Source: Pseudomonas nitroreducens
Lineage (GTDB): Bacteria > Pseudomonadota > Gammaproteobacteria > Pseudomonadales > Pseudomonadaceae
DNA: 64,000 bases
Assembly (NCBI RefSeq): GCF_014204515.1
Contig: NZ_JACHLI010000009.1
Coordinates: forward strand, 124,001-188,000
Direction: 5' to 3'
The translations under genes were made by a program, and so were the position numbers. Of the stretch, positions 57,072 to 64,000 are shown piece by piece. Positions within the stretch are counted from its first letter, which is position 1. Each line of letters starts with the position of its first letter. The notes beneath the pieces are model-generated. The model was not told where the DNA came from, searched no databases, and was given only the letters and a program-made list of their open reading frames with translations.

Positions 57072-58867
57072 GCCGGGGCCTCCTCGTTGGGGTGGGGCTG
57101 GTCACGGCTGTCGCGGTGCAGCAGTTCGCGACTGAGCGGGAAGAGCAGGTCGACGAAGCGTTCGGCGGTGGGCTGCGGCTCGTGGTTGGCCAGGCCCGGC
57201 CGCTCGTTGGCCTCGATGATCACGTAGTCCGCCTGGTCGGCGTCGCTGACCAGCAGGTCGAGGCCGGTGACCGCGATTTCCAGCGCCCGCGCGGCGCGGA
57301 TGGCGGCGTCGGCCAGGGCCGGGTGCAGGCGCTCGGTGACGTCTTCCAGGGTGCCGCCGGTGTGCAGGTTGGCGGTGCGCCGCACGGCCAGGCGCTGGCC
57401 GCTGGGCAGTACATCGTCGTAGCTGAAGCCGGCGGCCGTCAGGGTGCGCTCGGTCTCGCCGTCCAGCGGGATGCGGCTCTCGCCGCCGGTGGCGGCCTGG
57501 CGCCGACGGCTCTGCGCCTCGATCAGCTTGCGGATGCTGTGCCGGCCATCGCCGATCACCTCGGCGGGACGGCGGATGGCGGCGGCCACCACTTCGTAGC
57601 CGATCACCACGATGCGCAGATCGTTGCCGGGGTGGTAGCTCTCCAGGATGACGCGGGTATCGAACTGCTTCGCGTGGGCGATGGCATTCTCGACTTCTTC
57701 CGGTGTACGCAGGTCCACGGCCACGCCCTGGCCCTGTTCGCCGTCCACCGGCTTGACCACCAGTGCGCCGTGTTCGGCGAGGAACGCGGCGTTTTCTTCA
57801 GCGCTGCCGGCCAGGCGTTGCTGCGGCTGGCGCAGGCCGGCGCGGTCGAGGGCGCGGTGGGTGAGGGTCTTGTCCTGGCACAGGCTCATGCTCACCGCAC
57901 TGGTGAGGTCGCACAGCGATTCGCGGCAGCGGATGCGCCGGCCGCCCTGGGTCAGGGTGAACAGGCCAGCGTCGGCGTCCTGCACCTGCACTTCGATGCC
58001 GCGACGATGGGCTTCGTCGACGATGATCCGCGCGTAGGGATTGAGGCCTTCCTCCGGGCCGGGGCCGAGGAACAGCGACTGGTTGATGCCGTTCTTGCAC
58101 TTCACCGCGAAGGTCGGCAGCTCGCGGAAGCGCAGCTTGCGGTACAGCGACTTGGCCTGCTGGTTGCCATGCAGCACCGACAGGTCCAGGTAGGCCAGGC
58201 CACGGCTCATGAAGTGTTCGATCAGGTGGCGCACCAGCGCCTCGCCGACGCCGGGGCGGCTGGACTGCGGGTCCACCGCCAGGCACCAGAGGCTGGAGCC
58301 GCCTTCGGGGTCGCGGAAGGCCTTGGCGTGGTTGATGCCCATGACGGTGCCGATCACCGTGCCGGTCTCGGCGTCCTCGGCCAGCCAGTAGGCCGGGCCG
58401 CCCTGGTGGCGCGGGGTGACGTTGGCCGGATCGACCGGCAGCATGCCGCGCGACAGGTACAGGCGATTGATCGCCGTCCAGTCCTCGTCGCTGTGCACAC
58501 GGCGGATGCGGAAGCCCCGGAAGGGCCGGCGCGCCGGGCGGTAGTCGGTGAACCAGACACGCAGCGCATCGGAAGGATCGAGGAAGAGTTGCTGCGGGGC
58601 CTGGGCCAGGACCTGCTGCGGCGCCGCCACGTAGAGGGCGATATCGCGTTCGCCGGGACGCTCGTTGAGCAGCTCGGTGGCGAGCTTCTCCGGGCTGGAA
58701 AAGGTGTGGCCGATCAGCAGCCGGCCCCAACCGCACTGCAGGATCAGCGGGCCGTGGCTTTGTGCATGATCACCGGCGAAGCGTGCCTGCAGGCGTTCGT
58801 AGGTCGGCGTCTGGCCTCGCAACAACCGCTGGTTGTGCGGGTGGGGCAGGTTGGAATGGGGTTTCAT
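57068..58867 (-). CDS. ngg: N-acetylglutaminylglutamine synthetase (GNAT/ATP-grasp)
   Basis: 599 residues. The middle N-terminal half carries a GNAT acetyltransferase (LYLSRGMLPVDPANVTPRHQG ... AVDPQSSRPGVGEALVRHLIEHF). The C-terminal half (~310-590) is an ATP-grasp ligase (LVVKPVDGEQGQGVAVDL ... LDLLVSDADQADYVIIEANERPGL). It is expected to acetylate glutamine and ligate a second one in making N-acetylglutaminylglutamine amide, a dipeptide osmolyte of P. aeruginosa and rhizobia. GGGAG precedes the ATG at 58867. Second gene of the operon. Confidence 0.93.
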   Translation of the reverse strand: MKPHSNLPHPHNQRLLRGQTPTYERLQARFAGDHAQSHGPLILQCGWGRLLIGHTFSSPEKLATELLNERPGERDIALYVAAPQQVLAQAPQQLFLDPSDALRVWFTDYRPARRPFRGFRIRRVHSDEDWTAINRLYLSRGMLPVDPANVTPRHQGGPAYWLAEDAETGTVIGTVMGINHAKAFRDPEGGSSLWCLAVDPQSSRPGVGEALVRHLIEHFMSRGLAYLDLSVLHGNQQAKSLYRKLRFRELPTFAVKCKNGINQSLFLGPGPEEGLNPYARIIVDEAHRRGIEVQVQDADAGLFTLTQGGRRIRCRESLCDLTSAVSMSLCQDKTLTHRALDRAGLRQPQQRLAGSAEENAAFLAEHGALVVKPVDGEQGQGVAVDLRTPEEVENAIAHAKQFDTRVILESYHPGNDLRIVVIGYEVVAAAIRRPAEVIGDGRHSIRKLIEAQSRRRQAATGGESRIPLDGETERTLTAAGFSYDDVLPSGQRLAVRRTANLHTGGTLEDVTERLHPALADAAIRAARALEIAVTGLDLLVSDADQADYVIIEANERPGLANHEPQPTAERFVDLLFPLSRELLHRDSRDQPHPNEEAPA

Positions 58868-58946
58868 CTTGCGCTCCCTGATAAGGCTTCTGTCCTGGGC
58901 TTTCGGGAAGGGGCGGCGCCGCTCGCGCGAACGACGCCAGCCGGCT

Positions 58947-60716
58947 CTACAGGCCTTGTTCCGTCAGCCAGAGATTGAGGGCCGCCAACTGCCACAACTT
59001 GGAACCGCGCAGCGGAGTGAGGTCGCTTGCCGGGTCGCTGAGCAGGCGGTCGAACATCGCCGTCTCGAACAGGCCGCGGTCCTGGCTCGGGTCCAGCAGC
59101 AGCTCGCTGACCCAGGCGCGGGTATTGCCTTGCAGGTGTTTCAGGCCCGGTACCGGGAAGTAGCCCTTGGGCCGGTCGATCACCTCGCTGGGGATGACCT
59201 TGCGCGCGGCGGCCTTGAGCACCTGCTTGCCGCCATCGCCGAGCTTGAAGCGCGATGGGATGCGCGCCGACAGCTCCGCCACGCGGTAGTCGAGGAAAGG
59301 CACGCGGGCCTCCAGGCCCCAGGCCATGGTCATGTTGTCCACGCGCTTGACCGGGTCGTCGACCAGCATGATGGTGCTGTCCAGGCGCAGCGCCTTGTCC
59401 ACCGGGTCCTCGGCACCGGGCTGGGCGAAGTGCTCGCGGACGAACTCGCTGGCCACGTCCTCCACCCGCAGGGCTTCGCGCACGGTGTCCAGGTATTCGC
59501 CGTGGCTGCGGTCGAAGAAGGCCGCGCGGTACGCCTGCAGCGGGTCCCTGGCGCCGGCCACTTTCGGGTACCAGTGGTAGCCGGCGAACAGCTCGTCGGC
59601 GCCCTGGCCGCTCTGCACCACCTTGCAGTGCTTGGAGACTTCCCGCGAGAGCAGGTAGAAGGCGATGCAGTCGTGGCTGACCATCGGCTCGCTCATGGCG
59701 CGGAAGGCCGCCGGCAGCTGCGAGATCACTTCGTTCTCGTCGATGCGCAGCTGGTGATGGCGGGTGCCGTAGCGCTTGGCGATCAGGTCGGAGTACTGGA
59801 ACTCGTCGCCACGCTCGCCGCCGGCATCCTCGAAGCCGATGGAGAAGGTCAGCAGGTCCTCGACGCCGGCCTCGTGCAGCAGGCCGACCAGCAGGCTGGA
59901 GTCCACCCCGCCGGAGAGCAGCACGCCGACTTCGCGGGCGGCGCGCTGACGCACGCTCACCGCGTCGCGCAGACTGCTCAGCAGACGGTCTTCCCAGTCG
60001 TCCAGGGTCAGCTCGCGCTCGTCCGGCAGCGGGCCGTAGTCCAGGGTCCACCAGCGCTGGCGCTCGGTGTGGCCATCGGCGTCGATGGTCATCCAGGTGG
60101 CCGGCGGCAGCTTCTGCACCTCGGCCAGCAGGGTGCGCGGCGCGGGGACCACGGCGTGGAAGTTCAGGTAGTGGTTGAGCGCCACCGGGTCCAGCGCCGG
60201 GTCGATGTCGCCGCCCTTGAGCAGCGCCGGCAGGCTGGAGGCGAAGCGCAGGCGCTTGCCGGTCTGCGACAGGTACAGCGGCTTGATGCCGAGGCGGTCG
60301 CGGGCGATGAACAGGCGCCGCTTGTCGCGTTCCCAGATGGCGAAAGCGAACATGCCATTGAGGCGGGGCAATAGTTGTTCGCCCCAGGCGTGGTATCCCT
60401 TGAGCAGCACTTCGGTGTCGCCGCCCGAGAAGAAGCGGTAACCCAGGGCTTCGAGCTCCTGGCGCAACTCCGGGTAGTTGTAGATGGCACCGTTGAACAC
60501 CAGCGACAGGCCCAGCGAGGTGTCGATCATCGGCTGGCCGGAGGCTTCGGCCAGGTCCATGATCTTCAGCCGCCGGTGCCCCAGGGCCACTGGCCCTTCG
60601 CTGTGGAAGCCCCAGGCATCGGGGCCTCGCGGGGCGAGGTGATGGGTGATGCGTTCGACTGCGGCAAGGTCCGCAGCCTGATTGTCGAAACGTAACTCTC
60701 CAGCTAGTCCGCACAT
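58947..60716 (-). CDS. asnO: N-acetylglutaminylglutamine amidotransferase (asparagine-synthetase-like)
   Basis: 589 residues from the ATG at 60716, which gives the required N-terminal catalytic cysteine (MCGLAGELRFDNQAADL). Class II glutamine amidotransferase domain (1-~200) followed by an asparagine-synthetase AMP-forming domain with PP-loop VLLSGGVDSSLLVGLL. It amidates the dipeptide to give N-acetylglutaminylglutamine amide. First gene of the NAGGN operon, 132 bp from the divergent MarR gene; osmotic induction is expected from the family. Confidence 0.93.
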   Translation of the reverse strand: MCGLAGELRFDNQAADLAAVERITHHLAPRGPDAWGFHSEGPVALGHRRLKIMDLAEASGQPMIDTSLGLSLVFNGAIYNYPELRQELEALGYRFFSGGDTEVLLKGYHAWGEQLLPRLNGMFAFAIWERDKRRLFIARDRLGIKPLYLSQTGKRLRFASSLPALLKGGDIDPALDPVALNHYLNFHAVVPAPRTLLAEVQKLPPATWMTIDADGHTERQRWWTLDYGPLPDERELTLDDWEDRLLSSLRDAVSVRQRAAREVGVLLSGGVDSSLLVGLLHEAGVEDLLTFSIGFEDAGGERGDEFQYSDLIAKRYGTRHHQLRIDENEVISQLPAAFRAMSEPMVSHDCIAFYLLSREVSKHCKVVQSGQGADELFAGYHWYPKVAGARDPLQAYRAAFFDRSHGEYLDTVREALRVEDVASEFVREHFAQPGAEDPVDKALRLDSTIMLVDDPVKRVDNMTMAWGLEARVPFLDYRVAELSARIPSRFKLGDGGKQVLKAAARKVIPSEVIDRPKGYFPVPGLKHLQGNTRAWVSELLLDPSQDRGLFETAMFDRLLSDPASDLTPLRGSKLWQLAALNLWLTEQGL

Positions 60717-60848
60717 GTCCTTACCGGTACTCCGTTGGGGATGAAGTGGGTGGCGCCTCATGGACGCCTTAGGGGATGACCCGTCGATCTGGCGAGAGTT
60801 CTATTTGATTTCATTGAGGAAAAGTGACGGAGCAGCAGGTGGACTGAA

Positions 60849-61337
60849 ATGGCCGAGAGCAAGACTTCGACGCGCAACGCCCACGCACTCGCCATGCTGC
60901 AGGCCCTCAGGCGCCTGCAGCAGGCGGCGGAAGTGCACTCCAAGAGCCTGGGCCGCGATGGCGAGCTGACGCCGCTGCAACTGCTGATCCTGCAGGTGGT
61001 GGAGCTGGAGGGCGAGATTACCGCTGGTCAGTTGGCGCGCCAGGTGGCGTTGTCGCAGTCGTCCATCTCCAGCGCGCTGGCACGCCTGGAAAGCAAGGGG
61101 CTGCTGGGGCGTCGGCGCGACGACGAGGATCGCCGCAAGCAGTGGCTGAGCCTGGAGGCCGAGGGGCGCAAGGCGCTCAAGCACGGCCCGGCGCTGTTGC
61201 CCGAGCATGCGCTGGAGCGTTTCGCCGGCCTGCCGGAATGGGAGCAGCATGCGATCCTCGCCGGATTGCTGCGCGCCGCCGAGCTGTTCGAGACGCCGGG
61301 CGCTGGCGCCGAGGAAGAGGAAGAAGAGGAGTTCTAG
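60849..61337 (+). CDS. MarR-family transcriptional regulator
   Basis: 162 residues. Winged helix ~40-110 (LTPLQLLILQVVELEGEITAGQLARQVALSQSSISSALARLESKGLLGRRRDDEDRRKQWLSLEAEG). The C-terminal tail is strongly acidic, ending in seven consecutive glutamates and Phe. A regulator in this position divergent from the NAGGN operon is conserved in P. aeruginosa (PA3458, from memory), so it may control osmolyte synthesis (inference). Its stop is 3 bp from that of the convergent permease gene. Confidence 0.9.
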   Translation: MAESKTSTRNAHALAMLQALRRLQQAAEVHSKSLGRDGELTPLQLLILQVVELEGEITAGQLARQVALSQSSISSALARLESKGLLGRRRDDEDRRKQWLSLEAEGRKALKHGPALLPEHALERFAGLPEWEQHAILAGLLRAAELFETPGAGAEEEEEEEF

Positions 61338-61340
61338 GCC

Positions 61341-62090
61341 TCAGCTCATCAGCTTCTGCGCGGCCAGCGACAGGCTGACCGCCACCAGCATCAGCGCGAA
61401 CAGCCGCTGCAGCGTCGCCCCGCCCAGGCGCAGCGCCAGGCGATTGCCCAGCAGCACGCCGAGCGCACCGCCTGCCGCCAGGCAGGCCAATAACGGCAGC
61501 GGCGGCTGGGCATGGGTGAGGTAGAGCAGGAAGCCGCCGCCGGACACCAGCGCGATCACCGCCATGGAGGTCGCCGTCGCCGCCATCATCGACAACGGCG
61601 TGAACCACAACAGACCCGGCACGATGAGGAAACCGCCGCCCACGCCCATCAGGCCGGACAGCAGGCCCACCGCCAGTCCGACGCCCAGCAGCGGGCCGTT
61701 GCGCATCGCCTGCCCGGTGAGGCGCTCCTGCTGCGAACCCTTCCACATGCGCCACGCCGACCACAGCACCAGCACGCAGAAACCGACGATCAGCCAGCCA
61801 TCGGGGATGAACTTGCCCAGCCACTGGCCCACCGCGTTGCCCGGCCAGCCGGTGATCACCAGCCAGAACAGCGGCTTCCACGCCACCTGGCCCTGGCGTG
61901 CGCGCGGCACCGCACCGATCGCCGCCGACAGCGCCACGGCGCCGAGGCTGACGCCGATGGCATCGTGCAGCGGCAGGTGCAGGCTGAGCAGCAGCGGCAG
62001 CGCCACCAGCGAGCCGCCGGCGCCGGTCAGGCCCAGCAGCAGGCCGAGGATCAGGCCGATGGCGGAGGATTCAAGCAGCAGTGCATCCAT
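61341..62090 (-). CDS. TauE/SafE-family sulfite/organosulfonate exporter-like permease
   Basis: 249 residues, about eight helices in two related halves (LILGLLLGLTGAGGSLVALPLLL and VGLAVGLLSGLMGVGGGFLIVPGLLWF). The paired G-x-x-G-x-G-G-x motifs are typical of TauE/SafE. Substrate unknown; sulfonates, sulfite or organic acids are reported for the family. It starts 54 bp after mnmC on the same strand and may be co-transcribed with it. Confidence 0.9.
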   Translation of the reverse strand: MDALLLESSAIGLILGLLLGLTGAGGSLVALPLLLSLHLPLHDAIGVSLGAVALSAAIGAVPRARQGQVAWKPLFWLVITGWPGNAVGQWLGKFIPDGWLIVGFCVLVLWSAWRMWKGSQQERLTGQAMRNGPLLGVGLAVGLLSGLMGVGGGFLIVPGLLWFTPLSMMAATATSMAVIALVSGGGFLLYLTHAQPPLPLLACLAAGGALGVLLGNRLALRLGGATLQRLFALMLVAVSLSLAAQKLMS

Positions 62091-62144
62091 GTCGGTGGTC
62101 CGCTCTGGAAGCTGGTGCGGCCCGCTCGGCAGGCCGCAGGGTGA

Positions 62145-64000
62145 TCAGGCGTTCTTCGTTCCGCGCACCACGTCGCGCAGGAAGAAACGGTTCGGGTGGC
62201 AGGCTTCGGCCACGGCGCGCGGCACCGGCAGCGCTTCGTCGTCGATCCACGCCGCCAGCAGTTCGCCGGCCAGCGGCGCGGTGACCAGCCCGCGCGAGCC
62301 GTGGGCGCTGTTCAGGTACAGGCCGTCGAGCCAGGGGCAGGGCGTCTCCGGCACCTGGCGCGCGTCCTTGCCGAGCACCGCGTAAGCCTGGGCGAAGGCT
62401 TCGCGATCCGCCAGCGGGCCCACCAGCGGCAGGTAGTCCGGAGTAGTACAGCGGAAGGCGGCGCGACCCTGCAGCGTGGCCGGATCGAGCTGGGCGATGT
62501 GCATCCGCTCGCTCAGGTCTGTGGATATCTCGGCCAGCAGGTCGAGGTTGCCCAGGTGTTCTTCCAGCGAGGGTTCGGTGTCGTCGCGCTTGAACTCGAA
62601 GCTGGCGCCCAGGGTGTGTTCGCCGTGGCGCGGCGGGGCGACGTAGCCTTCGGCGCAGACCACGGTGCTCAGCGCGGCGCTTTCGGCGGTGGCCGGCACG
62701 CGGGTGATCTGCCCGCGGATGCGCTTCATCGGCAGCGTTGCGGCGCCGGCGAAGCGGCGGACTTCGGCGGCGGTGGCGAGGATGGCGACGGGCGCGCTGG
62801 CGAGCTTTTCTTCGGCGCTCCAGGCACTCCAGCCATCGGCTTCGCGCTGCAGGCGGACTTCCTCGCCGGTGACCACGCGGATATTCGGATGCAGCGCCAG
62901 ATGCCGGCACAGCGCGGGCGGATGCACCCAGCCGCCTTCGGGGTAGAACAGCCCGCCGGCGGGCAGGCCGATGCCGGCGATGGACTCGGCCTCGGCCTGG
63001 TCCAGCTGGCGCAGCAGGGTCGCCGGGAAGGCCTCGGCCAGCTTGGCCTGGCGCTGCGCCTCGGCGTCATCGAAGCCCAGTTGCAGCACGCCGCAATCGG
63101 ACCATTCCTCGCCTTTCTGCAGACGCTGGATCAACCGGCGCGTGTGGCCGAAGCCGCTGACAATCAAGCGCGATAGCGCGGTGCCGTGGGCGGAGAGCTT
63201 GAGGTAGAGCACGCCCTGGGGATTGCCCGAGGCTTCTTCGGCAAGTCCCGCATGGCGCTCGATCAGCGTCACCAGCCAGCCCCGTGCGGCGAGGCTGGCG
63301 GCGCTGGCGCAACCGGCCATGCCGCCGCCGATCACCAGCGCTTCCCGCGGGCCAGTCGGTCGAGCTGGTCGGCTGTACCAGGGTTTGCCTGCCGGTTGTT
63401 CGACGCCGAGGAATTCGCCCTGGGACATTTCCCATTTCTTGCCGAAGCCCAGGGTGCGACGGATCTTGAAACCCGCAGCGCCCAGCCCGCGACGGACGAA
63501 GCCGGCGCTGGTGAAGGTGGCGATCGTGGTGCCCGGCGCGGAGAGGCGGGCGAGCTGGGCGTACAGCTCGTCGTTCCACATCTGCGGGTTCTTCGCCGGG
63601 GAGAATCCGTCGAGGAACCAGGCGTCGATACGCGCGTCCAGTTCCGGCAGGGTGTCCAGCACGTCGCCCACCAGCAGGGTCAGCACCACGCGGCCGCCGG
63701 CGAAGACGAAACGCTGGAAGCCCGGATTGATCGCCACGTACTGCTCCAGCAACTGCTGCGACAGATGCGCCAGCTCCGGCCACAGGGCGAAGGCGCGGCG
63801 CAGGTCGTCCGGCGTCACCGGGTACTTTTCGGTGGTGACGAAATGCAGCCGCGCATCGCCGGGCGCCCGCTCTTCGAACAGCTGCCAGGCGCAGAGGAAG
63901 TTCAACCCGGTGCCGAAGCCGGTCTCGCCGATGCACAGGCGCCCGCCGGCGGGCAGCGCGGCGAAGCGTTCGCCCAGGCGGTTGCCGTCGATGAACACGT
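62145..64000 (-). CDS. mnmC: Bifunctional tRNA 5-methylaminomethyl-2-thiouridine enzyme MnmC, 5' end outside window
   Basis: About 618 C-terminal residues are visible and the frame is open at the window edge, so the N-terminal ~40 residues are missing. The N-terminal part is the SAM methyltransferase MnmC2 (GETGFGTGLNFLCAWQLF ... DAWFLDGFSPAKNPQMW). From ~220 on it is the FAD oxidoreductase MnmC1 (VIGGGMAGCASAASLAARGWLVTLIER, GSRGLVTAPLAGELLAAWI). Together they convert cmnm5(s2)U34 into mnm5(s2)U34 in tRNA. Fusion order is the normal one for gammaproteobacteria. Confidence 0.95.
   Translation of the reverse strand, partial: VFIDGNRLGERFAALPAGGRLCIGETGFGTGLNFLCAWQLFEERAPGDARLHFVTTEKYPVTPDDLRRAFALWPELAHLSQQLLEQYVAINPGFQRFVFAGGRVVLTLLVGDVLDTLPELDARIDAWFLDGFSPAKNPQMWNDELYAQLARLSAPGTTIATFTSAGFVRRGLGAAGFKIRRTLGFGKKWEMSQGEFLGVEQPAGKPWYSRPARPTGPREALVIGGGMAGCASAASLAARGWLVTLIERHAGLAEEASGNPQGVLYLKLSAHGTALSRLIVSGFGHTRRLIQRLQKGEEWSDCGVLQLGFDDAEAQRQAKLAEAFPATLLRQLDQAEAESIAGIGLPAGGLFYPEGGWVHPPALCRHLALHPNIRVVTGEEVRLQREADGWSAWSAEEKLASAPVAILATAAEVRRFAGAATLPMKRIRGQITRVPATAESAALSTVVCAEGYVAPPRHGEHTLGASFEFKRDDTEPSLEEHLGNLDLLAEISTDLSERMHIAQLDPATLQGRAAFRCTTPDYLPLVGPLADREAFAQAYAVLGKDARQVPETPCPWLDGLYLNSAHGSRGLVTAPLAGELLAAWIDDEALPVPRAVAEACHPNRFFLRDVVRGTKNA

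Overview
The window is GC-rich gammaproteobacterial chromosome, very probably a Pseudomonas of the P. aeruginosa side of the genus (for example the P. nitroreducens / P. citronellolis group). This rests on recognisable Pseudomonas proteins (CapB cold-shock protein, Prc/AlgO, RdgC, MinCDE, HtrB-type acyltransferase, BetX, the NAGGN osmolyte operon), on a gene order from about 6 kb to 54 kb that matches from memory the PAO1 segment around PA3271 down to about PA3231, and on REPIN-type repeats of the GTAGGAGCG family. I see no prophage, insertion sequence, CRISPR array or integration scar. This is mostly core chromosome with small accessory patches at both ends.

Layout. 1-4.4 kb: a three-gene operon (M24 peptidase-like protein, alpha/beta-hydrolase/SDR fusion like mycobacterial EphD, ferritin-like 'metal-dependent hydrolase') divergent from a MerR-type regulator, with a perfect 17-bp inverted repeat between them. 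4.4-5.9 kb: LysR regulator divergent from a YdcZ-type transporter. 6-9.5 kb: a transporter-linked hybrid histidine kinase (MxtR/CrbS type). 9.7-13.4 kb: GNAT, AraC regulator and an LplT-like/PlsC fusion. 13.4-16.3 kb: capB, guanidinium exporter gdx behind a guanidine-II riboswitch, BASS transporter, rdgC. 16.4-16.6 kb: tRNA-Val and tRNA-Asp. 16.9-25.4 kb: FKBP lipoprotein, DUF1232 protein, periplasmic binding protein, a small XRE gene cluster, EAL-CBS-GGDEF protein, prc and a quinone oxidoreductase. 25.5-31.7 kb: a PhnSTUV-like ABC importer operon with two phosphatases and a divergent UTRA regulator, with matching operator palindromes at both promoters.

32-39 kb: GFA protein, M18 aminopeptidase, RluA, MinCDE, lipid A acyltransferase, patatin. 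39-46.5 kb: repeat cluster, pirin, MlaA coupled to a periplasmic alpha/beta hydrolase, several small envelope proteins and a GH17 membrane protein. 46.8-52.6 kb: BetX, the acetate uptake pair YjcH/ActP, a cNMP/CBS/nucleotidyltransferase protein and a DEDDh exonuclease. The last four are the usual neighbours of the CrbS/MxtR acetate-sensing system, whose kinase lies at 6-9.5 kb. 53-55.7 kb: small membrane proteins, SDR and YheU. 55.8-60.7 kb: the NAGGN (N-acetylglutaminylglutamine amide) operon, beside a MarR regulator. 61.3-64 kb: TauE/SafE permease and the bifunctional tRNA enzyme MnmC, cut by the window end.

The best targets for follow-up are cis-regulatory: the guanidine-II riboswitch before gdx, the paired UTRA operators, the 17-bp repeat before the MerR gene, the DnaA-box pair before the DUF1232 gene, and the palindrome at the yjcH-actP promoter. 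Comparisons with PAO1 are from memory and were not computed.
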